A stretch of 5,759 nt of DNA from an uncultured Clostridia bacterium (GCA_934463175.1 CAKSIW010000103.1:1-5759); one strand, 5' to 3'. Shown: positions 1 to 5,289, counted from the first letter of the stretch. Made by a program: numbers and translations. The notes: generated by a model from the sequence alone, not told the origin.

Positions 1-26
1 GCTTATTTCCGCTTGGAAATGGCGTA

Positions 27-135
27 TATCAGGCTTTTGTCCCTTCACTTATTCCGACAAGGGTCGGAGTTTGCGCACCCTTTTTTCAAAATATTTTTTT
101 TGCTCAAAACACGAAAACCGCCGAAAAGCCTGATA
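27..135. repeat. 12-bp perfect inverted repeat, arms 27-38 and 124-135
   Basis: TATCAGGCTTTT at 27-38 is the exact reverse complement of AAAAGCCTGATA at 124-135. The arms are 85 bp apart and flank the smaller hairpins. The right arm overlaps the 117-155 terminator-like hairpin, so the two structures would be mutually exclusive in RNA. The role is unknown: it could be an alternative terminator/antiterminator fold, the remnant of two copies of a terminator in opposite directions, or part of a mobile-element end. Confidence 0.5.
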
Positions 136-167
136 AACAGGACGTTTTCAGCGGTAAAAATTTTTTT
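117..167 (+). terminator. Terminator-like hairpin
   Basis: ACCGC (117-121) pairs with GCGGT (151-155). After one mismatch GAAAA (123-127) pairs with TTTTC (145-149), and CCTG (129-132) pairs with CAGG (138-141) around the loop ATAAA. A run of seven T follows at 161-167, separated from the stem by five A. On the opposite strand the same stem is followed directly by T-rich sequence, so it could work in both directions. It probably ends a transcript entering from the left and insulates the ATPase gene. The A spacer before the T run makes it less than canonical on the + strand. Confidence 0.5.
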
Positions 168-185
168 GAAATTTTTCTAATTTGA

Positions 186-214
186 TTGCAAAAAGGCAGA
201 AAATCGGCTATAAT
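186..214 (+). promoter_or_regulatory. Sigma-A-type promoter of the ATPase gene
   Basis: A -35 box TTGCAA at 186-191 (4 of 6 to consensus) lies 17 bp from a perfect -10 box TATAAT at 209-214. Transcription would begin near 221 and give a leader of about 32 nt to the ATG at 253. No obvious operator flanks it. Confidence 0.65.
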
Positions 215-242
215 TACAGAAAAGGTCAACTTATGATATGAC

Positions 243-249
243 AGGTGAT
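243..249 (+). promoter_or_regulatory. Ribosome binding site that selects ATG 253
   Basis: AGGTGAT matches the extended Shine-Dalgarno sequence (AGGAGGTGATC). It places the AGG core 7 nt before the ATG at 253. The upstream in-frame ATG at 238 has only a weak AGG further upstream, so 253 is the better start. Confidence 0.6.
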
Positions 250-252
250 AAA

Positions 253-1602
253 ATGTATTTTTCCGATTTGGCTCACAATTTACAGAATATTTCCACGGAT
301 GAAAAGGCGGTATTTGTATCAGGACAGCCCGGCTCGGGCAAGACCTTTGCGGCGCTTCAATATTGTGCCGAGCATAAAGAAAATCTGTATTTTTCTTTCA
401 AAAATCTTGATACTGCTTTTGCGCTTCGGGCGTTCTGCAATGCGCATACCGAGATATTTGGCGGCTGTGAAAGCTGGAAAGATTTTTTCGGTTGCTTAAA
501 GCATTACGGCAATAAAAAACACCTGCTTGTCTTTTTTGACAATGCAGGTGAACGGAATGATAAAAATGATTTTTATGCGGCGCTGAATAATTTTTTGGAA
601 TTAGATAGCAAATCAACAGTTGTATTACTCGGCAGACCTTGGGAGGCTCCACCTATCCCTTGTCGGGAAGTAGAAATCCGCTGCTTTTCAATGCCGCAGC
701 TTGCAGATGTCTGCTCAATGCCGGATGAAACAGCGGCGCAACTCTACTGCTTAACCGGCGCAATTCCGGCGTTGCTATCCTTGTACGATAATGAACAGTC
801 CTTTGAAGATAATGTGAGAGCTTTTCTGCGCACCGATTCGCCCTTTTATCGTTTGGCGGCAAGTTGGATGAACGAAAGCTTTCGCACGCCCGAAAGCTAT
901 AACACCCTGCTCTATGTAATGGCAAACGGTTATAACCGCATCGGTGAGATAGCGAAATTTTCAGGCTTTCAGAAAAATAAATGCGATAAATACATAAAGT
1001 CACTAATAGAACACGGATTAGTTATAAAAGCTCCCGGCGAAAACGGACACACAAAATATCTTCCCGCAAACACTTATTTAACCCTGTGGTATAAAGTTTT
1101 GCTGACTGCCGTGCCGAACCCTGAAGGAAGCTTCGGAGAGGATATTTTCAATCGGTTTATGCAGGTTTTCAATGACGAGCTGATGGCGGATTTTTATAAA
1201 GATATGTGCAACTATTGGCTCGAGAAAAACCTTAACTCCATTTCAACCGAGTACATCGACACCAAAAACTCAAGTTATCATAACGTCAAGGTAGGCAATG
1301 TAACCTTTTACCTTGCCTGCGAGAAAAAGCAGGCTGTATATGCGTATTACGATACAACTCCCGGTGGAAAGCTTACACAAAAGCTCTGGAATGAGATTGA
1401 AAACAGCACCACAAAGAAGCGATCGTTTTACGAGAATGAATATGTTATCTGCACAGTAAACCGTGTACCGGACAGCTTTTGGACTTTAAGTAAGCGTTAT
1501 GACAATGTGCATATCGTCTCTCAGAAAATGTTATTTGCAACATACAAGAAGGAATATAACAAAATAGCGCATCCACGTTTCGTGCCGTCGTTCGTAAAAT
1601 AA
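253..1602 (+). CDS. AAA/archaeal-type ATPase with winged helix and DUF234-like tail
   Basis: This 449-aa protein, counted from the ATG at 253, is a P-loop ATPase. Walker A is GQPGSGKT (residues 24-31) and Walker B is LLVFFD ending at Asp96. A sensor-like strand ends in VLLGRP (to about 129), and TGAIP (168-172) resembles the TGGIP signature of the archaeal ATPase family (PF01637). Residues about 217-262 look like a winged helix, followed by a KYLPANTYLTLWYKVL stretch resembling the linker before the DUF234 nuclease-like domain. The usual D and ExK nuclease residues are not evident in the tail, so it is probably non-catalytic. Family members are cytoplasmic and mostly uncharacterised; some sit in defence or mobile regions. 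It has its own promoter and is separated from the next gene by about 130 bp. ATPase call firm; biological role unknown. Confidence 0.8.
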   Translation: MYFSDLAHNLQNISTDEKAVFVSGQPGSGKTFAALQYCAEHKENLYFSFKNLDTAFALRAFCNAHTEIFGGCESWKDFFGCLKHYGNKKHLLVFFDNAGERNDKNDFYAALNNFLELDSKSTVVLLGRPWEAPPIPCREVEIRCFSMPQLADVCSMPDETAAQLYCLTGAIPALLSLYDNEQSFEDNVRAFLRTDSPFYRLAASWMNESFRTPESYNTLLYVMANGYNRIGEIAKFSGFQKNKCDKYIKSLIEHGLVIKAPGENGHTKYLPANTYLTLWYKVLLTAVPNPEGSFGEDIFNRFMQVFNDELMADFYKDMCNYWLEKNLNSISTEYIDTKNSSYHNVKVGNVTFYLACEKKQAVYAYYDTTPGGKLTQKLWNEIENSTTKKRSFYENEYVICTVNRVPDSFWTLSKRYDNVHIVSQKMLFATYKKEYNKIAHPRFVPSFVK

Positions 1603-1668
1603 ATGTATCAATTTCTGATCAAATTTCAATTTTACAGTATTTCTAACTCAGTTTTCGAACAAAATTCA

Positions 1669-1697
1669 TTGACATAGAGTATAACATTAGATATAAT
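1669..1697 (+). promoter_or_regulatory. Perfect consensus sigma-A promoter of the toxin/restriction operon
   Basis: TTGACA (1669-1674), a 17-bp spacer and TATAAT (1692-1697) match the housekeeping consensus exactly. The transcript would start near 1704 and leave a leader of roughly 32 nt before ATG 1736. A promoter this strong in front of a probable toxin implies tight repression, which fits the overlapping inverted repeats and the HTH domain in the first gene product. Confidence 0.85.
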
Positions 1698-1719
1698 ATT
1701 ATATAGAAACAATGTTATA
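1680..1719. promoter_or_regulatory. Nested inverted repeats over the -10: probable operator
   Basis: TATAACATT at 1680-1688 is the perfect reverse complement of AATGTTATA at 1711-1719, leaving 22 bp between the arms. Inside lies a 14-bp perfect palindrome, ATATAATATTATAT (1691-1704), which includes the -10 box. The left arm sits in the spacer and the right arm just past the expected transcription start, so a bound dimer or tetramer would block RNA polymerase. The likely ligand is the XRE-type HTH protein encoded directly downstream (autoregulation). Symmetry is seen directly; binding is inference. AT-rich palindromes occur by chance more easily, but the 9-bp arms contain informative C and G positions. 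Confidence 0.6.
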
Positions 1720-1722
1720 TTT

Positions 1723-1731
1723 AAGAGGTGG
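1723..1731 (+). promoter_or_regulatory. Ribosome binding site that selects ATG 1736
   Basis: AAGAGGTGG ends 4 nt before the ATG at 1736. An in-frame ATG at 1712 lies inside the right operator arm, only about 8 nt from the predicted transcript start and without a binding site, so it is rejected as the start. Confidence 0.7.
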
Positions 1732-1735
1732 CATT

Positions 1736-2206
1736 ATGCAGAAACTTATAAAACAGATAAGAGCATATTTGAATATGAGTCAAACCGAGTTCGCCGAACA
1801 ACTTAATGTTACCTTCCAAACCGTGAATCGTTGGGAGAACGGTCGTGCTGTGCCTAACAAATTGGCACAGTCAAAAATGTTTGATTTTTGCAAGGAAAAG
1901 CATGTCCCTGTTTATGATATGACTCTGAAAAGAATTGCTGAGGAATCAGAAGCAATTAAGTTGGATGCAGACCGAGTGCTTCTTTATCATGGCTCAAAGT
2001 CGGGTATTGAGGGCCCTATTGAGCCCAAAAGCCGAAAGCAATGTGACTTTGGCAAAGGCTTCTATACGGGAACCGATCCCGGTCAGGCACTTACTTTGAT
2101 CTGTGACTATGAGAAGTCTAAGTTCTACATTGTTTCTGTAAGCGTGGATAAGCTCGCTCACATTGAAGTTCCCGCTGATATTGACTGGGCAATGCTTGTG
2201 GCATAA
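1736..2206 (+). CDS. XRE HTH plus N-terminal half of DUF3990 (ART-like), ends at in-frame TAA
   Basis: The 156-aa product has an N-terminal helix-turn-helix (residues about 4-60; SQTEFAEQLNVTFQTVNRWENG is typical XRE). It is followed by the first half of a DUF3990 domain: LYHGSKSGIEGPI (83-95), then CDFGKGFYTGTD (103-114) and QALTL. DUF3990 belongs, to my knowledge, with ADP-ribosyltransferase-like folds; His85 and Tyr110 would be the NAD-contacting residues. The domain stops abruptly after WAMLVA, although the next codons (YHRGKM, then the following gene) continue the same domain in the same frame. The HTH may still act as repressor of its own promoter. The truncated ART half lacks the third catalytic region and is probably inactive alone. 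The partner may be a toxin inactivated by mutation. Confidence 0.8.
   Translation: MQKLIKQIRAYLNMSQTEFAEQLNVTFQTVNRWENGRAVPNKLAQSKMFDFCKEKHVPVYDMTLKRIAEESEAIKLDADRVLLYHGSKSGIEGPIEPKSRKQCDFGKGFYTGTDPGQALTLICDYEKSKFYIVSVSVDKLAHIEVPADIDWAMLVA
2204..2206 (+). other. In-frame TAA splitting the DUF3990 domain
   Basis: The codons run GCA TAA TAT CAC AGA GGA AAA ATG, and the reading frame before the TAA is the same as that of the next ORF. Read through, the junction is VA-stop-YHRGKM, which matches the family pattern of VA followed by an aromatic residue, N or H, R and G. Removing just the TAA restores that pattern, so a 3-nt insertion explains the break with no frameshift. TAA also ends several other genes in this window, so codon reassignment is unlikely. 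A sequencing error, a natural inactivating mutation and programmed readthrough remain possible. Confidence 0.75.
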
Positions 2207-2221
2207 TATCACAGAGGAAAA

Positions 2222-2617
2222 ATGAAAAAAATAAACGGTACGCCTTTCTACAACAAGTACCGTGCTATGACATTAAACAAGGATCTTATTATCGGAAGCA
2301 TTGCGAACGACCGCATGTTTTTCGTTATTGATAACTTTTTTGTCGGCAATGTAACCGATATGGCGCTTATCAACAGTCTTTCCGCCCTTCAACTTGGTAA
2401 GCAGTATGTGGCTGTTTCACAAAAGGGTTGTGATTCTGTGCATATCGAAGTAGAAGTTGAGCTTTCTTATCTTGAAAGACTGTTTATGAAAGAAGTGGCC
2501 GAAGAAAACCGGGCGAGAGGGATTTCCCTTGCCAACGATATTTGCAAGAATTATCGTCGTGAGGGTATGTTCTTTGATGAAAGACTCGACGAGGCCAAGA
2601 GTGGAGGAAAGCAATGA
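2222..2617 (+). CDS. C-terminal half of DUF3990 (ART-like) domain
   Basis: This 131-aa reading frame carries the second half of the DUF3990 domain: an internal DLIIGSIANDR motif (residues 21-31) and SALQLGKQYVAVSQK (54-68), followed by a charged helical tail. In related full-length proteins these motifs directly follow the N-terminal half. The conserved Gln61 region may supply the third catalytic position of the ART-like fold. AGAGGA lies 3 nt before the ATG, a tight and mediocre spacing, and those bases also encode the conserved RG residues, so the start may be fortuitous. If translated separately, the two halves might associate; otherwise this is the tail of a pseudogene. It overlaps the next gene by 4 bp (ATGA), which points to translational coupling and suggests the tail was translated until recently. 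Confidence 0.65.
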   Translation: MKKINGTPFYNKYRAMTLNKDLIIGSIANDRMFFVIDNFFVGNVTDMALINSLSALQLGKQYVAVSQKGCDSVHIEVEVELSYLERLFMKEVAEENRARGISLANDICKNYRREGMFFDERLDEAKSGGKQ

Positions 2618-3030
2618 ACGAACTTCAGTTAAAGCTTTGTGATATTCAAGGTAGATTATTTGAACTATCTGCCGAAAAGAAATATAACAGCGCCGCTTTT
2701 ATCAAGGCGTTTATGATGTCCGATACCGCAAAGGAGCTTGATTCAAAGTATAACCGTATGCAGTGGGCAGGAGAAGAATATCTACTTGAGGAAGTTGCCT
2801 CTGTTGCAGGTGAATCGCTTACAAGAAACGGAGAGATATTTTCTGCCGATGCGCTGTACTGGATAGGCTATATCTACCGTTATTGGCACTATTACAACGG
2901 TGAGGATAGCGCAAAGATTTATAAGCAAGCTCCCGCCCAAACAATGAAACGAAATTATATGATTTTCCACACTATGGATCCCGTTCTTGCTATTGAGGAC
3001 TTGAAGGAGATTCATAATCAGAAACAGTAA
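2614..3030 (+). CDS. 138-aa unassigned protein, candidate partner/antitoxin
   Basis: I do not recognise a named family for this protein. It starts at an ATG preceded by GGAGG (2603-2607, 6 nt spacing) and overlaps the stop of the DUF3990 gene by 4 bp, so translation is probably coupled and the two products are made together. It is a soluble, mixed-charge, probably all-alpha protein without signal peptide or membrane segment. It is rich in aromatic residues, above all DALYWIGYIYRYWHYY (residues 79-94), with YNRMQWAGEEYLLEEV (46-61) and a tail of TMKRNYMIFHTMDP (110-123). The aromatic patch could be a protein-binding face. From its place directly after a probable toxin I infer an antitoxin or cofactor role; an independent effector is the alternative. 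The gene itself is secure, its function is not. Confidence 0.75.
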   Translation: MNELQLKLCDIQGRLFELSAEKKYNSAAFIKAFMMSDTAKELDSKYNRMQWAGEEYLLEEVASVAGESLTRNGEIFSADALYWIGYIYRYWHYYNGEDSAKIYKQAPAQTMKRNYMIFHTMDPVLAIEDLKEIHNQKQ

Positions 3031-3052
3031 TCAGAATTCGGAGATCTGTATT

Positions 3053-3262
3053 ATGAACGAAGAACGATTATACGCTTTTGAAAAAATGCTTTCCGACATT
3101 CTTGCGCAATATGATTCGGTTACAGAGAAATTGGCGGCACTCAAGGCTGAAGAAAAAGAGAAAACCGTTACCTATCGCCAGCTTTTTACAAACAAACTGC
3201 AATATCAAACGATATTGTCGTACTACCGGACATACGGTCTTTTGGAGAATGATAATAAATAA
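3053..3262 (+). CDS. 69-aa coiled-coil-like unassigned protein
   Basis: This small protein starts at ATG 3053 with CGGAGA about 8 nt upstream (3039-3044). It lies 22 bp after the 138-aa gene and 13 bp before fic. It is almost entirely predicted helix and highly charged: residues 1-45 have heptad-like spacing of Leu, Ile and Val (MLSDILAQYDSVTEKLAAL), then an aromatic segment around YRQLF and YQTILSYYRTYGLL. It has no Cys, no membrane segment and no visible DNA-binding motif. It also lacks the S/TxxxEG/N inhibitory motif of VbhA-type Fic antitoxins, so it is not a canonical Fic antitoxin. It could be a non-canonical antitoxin for Fic or DUF3990, or a structural subunit. The gene call rests on ribosome binding site, spacing and coding character. 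Confidence 0.65.
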   Translation: MNEERLYAFEKMLSDILAQYDSVTEKLAALKAEEKEKTVTYRQLFTNKLQYQTILSYYRTYGLLENDNK

Positions 3263-3263
3263 C

Positions 3264-3270
3264 GGAGGTG
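3264..3270 (+). promoter_or_regulatory. Ribosome binding site that selects fic start ATG 3276
   Basis: GGAGGTG lies 5 nt before the ATG at 3276 and directly behind the stop of the 69-aa gene. The longer open frame that begins at 3078 overlaps that gene in another frame and encodes low-quality sequence before MPDKNW, so the first 66 codons are rejected. Confidence 0.85.
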
Positions 3271-3275
3271 CAAAT

Positions 3276-4358
3276 ATGCCCGACAAGAATTGGCAATTTG
3301 AACTTGAAGAATATATTAAGCAGGGCGAGCCTGAAAGAGCCGAAAAAAGTGAAGCTTGGCAAACTGCTATCGGCTTGCAGGCGGTTGACGGACTGAAAAC
3401 CTCTGAATATTTGCTGGATACTGCCAAGGATCACATCGAGGGCAAAATCACCATTGACGAGGCTCAAAAGCGTATTCACAGTTATTACGAGCATAGAACC
3501 ACCCGTACAGAAATCGAAAACGAAACAAAAGAGGCGGATATTGTATCTGCAAGAATAACAAAACTTTTGGGCGAAAAGGCGTTTCAGTTTTCTCCTGCCG
3601 AGTGGATTACCATTCACCGCAGATTGTTTGAGGGCGTATTTGACCATGCCGGACAAATCCGAAAGTACAACATTTCCAAAAAGGAATGGATACTGAACGG
3701 CGGAACAGTTATCTATGCAGATTTTAACAGTATAAAAGATACTTTGGATTATGATTTTGCCACCGAAAAACAGTTTTCCTATGAGGGACTGTCGGTTGAA
3801 GCATCGGTAAGGCACCTTGCAAAATTTGCATCGGATATTTGGCAGATTCATCCCTTCGGCGAGGGGAATACAAGAGCCACCGCCGTGTTTATGATTAAGT
3901 ATATGAAAACCTTTGGGTTCCGTGTCAATAACGATGCGTTCCGTGAAAACTCTTGGTATTTCCGCAACGCACTGGTTCGAGCAAACTATAACGATTTGCA
4001 AAAAGGTATTCATTCCACCACAAAGTTTTTGGAATTGTTTTTCTCAAACCTTCTGCTCGGCACAAACTACGAATTAAAAAATCGCTATATGCACGTTGAT
4101 TTTGTGGATGAAACCGCTTCCCAAAGTGCCAAAAGTGAAACACCAAAGTGCCAAATTGACACTTTGAAGTGTACTTTAGAAGAACTTGCCGTGTTAGATT
4201 TAATAAAAAAGAACCCGTCTGTTAAGCAGGCCGAGCTTGCAGAACAAACAGGAAAGTCCGTCAGAAGCATAAAGCGTATTATAGACTCTCTGAAAGAGAA
4301 ACAATATATCCGTAGAGTTGACGGCAAACGCTACGGCAAATGGGAAGTTTTGGTTTAA
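3276..4358 (+). CDS. fic: Fic family protein with VbhA-like N-terminus and C-terminal winged helix
   Basis: This 360-aa protein is a Fic-fold enzyme; the family transfers AMP or related groups to target hydroxyls. The Fic core spans about residues 85-270. Its active-site loop is HPFGEGNTRATA (192-203), with His192 as the general base and Glu196 in the acidic position. Gly is replaced by Thr (GNTR rather than GNGR), and the usual second Arg (position 203) is Ala. Residues about 28-72 resemble the VbhA antitoxin fold (AVDGLKTSEYLLDTAKDHIEGKIT), but the inhibitory Glu position appears to be Asp38 and the S/T is absent. After a linker (about 278-298), residues 300-360 form a winged helix (QAELAEQTGKSVRSIKRIIDSL), suggesting DNA binding or autoregulation. 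Fic identity is firm; activity with the altered loop and the target are unknown. Confidence 0.9.
   Translation: MPDKNWQFELEEYIKQGEPERAEKSEAWQTAIGLQAVDGLKTSEYLLDTAKDHIEGKITIDEAQKRIHSYYEHRTTRTEIENETKEADIVSARITKLLGEKAFQFSPAEWITIHRRLFEGVFDHAGQIRKYNISKKEWILNGGTVIYADFNSIKDTLDYDFATEKQFSYEGLSVEASVRHLAKFASDIWQIHPFGEGNTRATAVFMIKYMKTFGFRVNNDAFRENSWYFRNALVRANYNDLQKGIHSTTKFLELFFSNLLLGTNYELKNRYMHVDFVDETASQSAKSETPKCQIDTLKCTLEELAVLDLIKKNPSVKQAELAEQTGKSVRSIKRIIDSLKEKQYIRRVDGKRYGKWEVLV
4121..4166. repeat. Direct and inverted repeats inside the fic linker
   Basis: CCAAAGTGCCAAA occurs twice, at 4121-4133 and 4143-4155, 22 bp apart. The second copy forms one side of a 23-bp near-palindrome (4144-4166) centred on 4155: CAAAGTG pairs with CACTTTG and CAA with TTG, with one mismatched pair. 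The repeats encode the linker between the Fic core and the winged helix. Because 22 is not a multiple of three, the two copies are read in different frames and encode different residues, so protein-level repetition does not explain them. An intragenic operator for the protein's own winged helix is one possibility; replication slippage in a tolerant linker is another. Confidence 0.6.
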
Positions 4359-4370
4359 CATATAAGAATA

Positions 4371-4375
4371 GAGGG
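4371..4375 (+). promoter_or_regulatory. Ribosome binding site that selects mrr start ATG 4383
   Basis: GAGGG lies 7 nt before the ATG at 4383. A TTG at 4377 in the same frame is too close to the site and is rejected as the start. Confidence 0.65.
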
Positions 4376-4382
4376 ATTGATT

Positions 4383-5288
4383 ATGAATTTAAAGACTTTA
4401 TCTTCAGAAGGTAAAATCGCATATTTGATTAAACCCATATTAAAGGTATTGCAAGAAGCAGGCGGCCAATTAGAGCGTTCTGAAATCAAAGAACGCATTG
4501 CAGATATGGATGACCAAATTGCTGAATATTCTGTGCTTGAAAAGAAATCGAAGCAAACCGGCAACACATATAAAGAGTTTAATTTTAAATTCAACTTTGC
4601 TATCAAAGATTTGTTTTTTAATGATTTGTTGACATACACAGATTCATCCCCTGTTACTTTAACAGAAAAAGGATTATATCTTGATGTTGATAAGCTTGAT
4701 GTTCAAAAAGAAATTATTGAACCATCAAAGAAGCATTGGGAAGAACTCAGCAAAAACAACAAAAAGAACAAAACTGTTAATGTTAGCGACAACGAAGAAG
4801 AAACTCAAGTCGAAGAAAAAATCAAAGACGATTTTAAGGAAGCACTGCTTGCCGCTATTGCCAAAATGTCTCCCAAAAAGTTCGAAGCTTTTTCAAGAGC
4901 ATTATTAAACCGAATGGGCGTTGAATTCACTGAAAAAGGTGTTCAAATCAGCAATGACGGTGGTATTGATGGCTACGGCTACCATATTGATGCTAATGAT
5001 TTCAGAACCACAAGAGTAGTCATTCAATGCAAACGATACAATGTCGCTCCCGTATCCGAGCCGGAAATCAACCAATTCTTAGGTGTTATGAATAAGTATC
5101 AAGCAGACTACGGTGTATTTATCACAAACGGTAGATTTACCAATGCTGCAAGAATTGCCGCAAGAGAAGGCTCACCCATTACACTGATTGACGGCAACGA
5201 ATTAGTAAGACTGGTTATAAGATATGAACTGTACATCATACCAGTTAAGACCTATGTATTAGATGAGTTTTATAACACTGAAGAATAG
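4383..5288 (+). CDS. mrr: Mrr-type restriction endonuclease (type IV)
   Basis: This 301-aa protein is close to the length of the E. coli Mrr protein (about 304 aa). Residues about 8-110 form the Mrr N-terminal winged-helix DNA-recognition domain (IKPILKVLQEAGGQLERSEI at its start). A charged, Lys/Glu-rich linker (about 112-150) follows, then the Mrr catalytic domain of the PD-(D/E)xK superfamily. It contains FEAFSRALLNRMG, the GGIDG motif with Asp196, and VIQCKRY with Gln215 and Lys217, the expected D...QxK triad. Members cleave DNA carrying methylated bases in certain contexts. The active site is complete, so it should be functional. It begins 24 bp after fic with no terminator, suggesting co-transcription. 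It is followed by hsdR, so one locus restricts both modified and unmodified foreign DNA. Confidence 0.92.
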   Translation: MNLKTLSSEGKIAYLIKPILKVLQEAGGQLERSEIKERIADMDDQIAEYSVLEKKSKQTGNTYKEFNFKFNFAIKDLFFNDLLTYTDSSPVTLTEKGLYLDVDKLDVQKEIIEPSKKHWEELSKNNKKNKTVNVSDNEEETQVEEKIKDDFKEALLAAIAKMSPKKFEAFSRALLNRMGVEFTEKGVQISNDGGIDGYGYHIDANDFRTTRVVIQCKRYNVAPVSEPEINQFLGVMNKYQADYGVFITNGRFTNAARIAAREGSPITLIDGNELVRLVIRYELYIIPVKTYVLDEFYNTEE

Positions 5289-5289
5289 T

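Larger units (their letters stand above)
1..237. other. Gene-free left flank with hairpins and promoter
   Basis: No convincing gene is seen in this stretch. It is AT-rich with long T and A runs and contains several inverted repeats: a 6-bp stem TCCGAC/GTCGGA at 53-68 with loop AAGG, a GGGT/ACCC pair at 61-80 followed by six T, a larger hairpin at 117-155, and a 12-bp perfect inverted repeat (27-38 with 124-135). The right end holds the promoter of the ATPase gene. One + frame stays open from position 1 to a TAA at 178-180, but its translation runs through the hairpins and is rich in Phe, Lys and Leu, so it is probably not coding. The stretch most likely separates an upstream unit outside the window from the ATPase gene. 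Confidence 0.6.

Noticed and set aside
1..180. A + frame open from the window start to TAA at 178-180, as the end of an upstream gene
   Set aside because: It runs through the terminator-like hairpins and poly-T tracts, is dominated by Phe, Lys and Leu, and resembles no protein I know.
238..252. ATG 238 as the ATPase start
   Set aside because: The ribosome binding site AGGTGAT lies downstream of it and is well placed for ATG 253.
2204..2206. Reassigned TAA codon (alternative genetic code)
   Set aside because: TAA ends several other complete genes in the window, and TGA and TAG are also used as stops.
3078..3275. Extended N-terminus of the Fic protein
   Set aside because: It overlaps the 69-aa gene in another frame, is Arg/Lys-rich shadow sequence, and the strong GGAGGTG site points to ATG 3276.
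3186..4013. Long minus-strand open frame (275 aa)
   Set aside because: It lies entirely antisense to fic and the 69-aa gene and its translation has no recognisable domain; it is a shadow frame.
4121..4166. CRISPR-like array
   Set aside because: Only two copies of a 13-bp unit with a 9-bp gap, inside a coding sequence; far too short and few.
4156..4184. Internal promoter for mrr starting from TTGACA at 4156-4161
   Set aside because: The -35 is perfect, but no acceptable -10 is found at 16-18 bp; the best, TAGAAG, lies at 15 bp.
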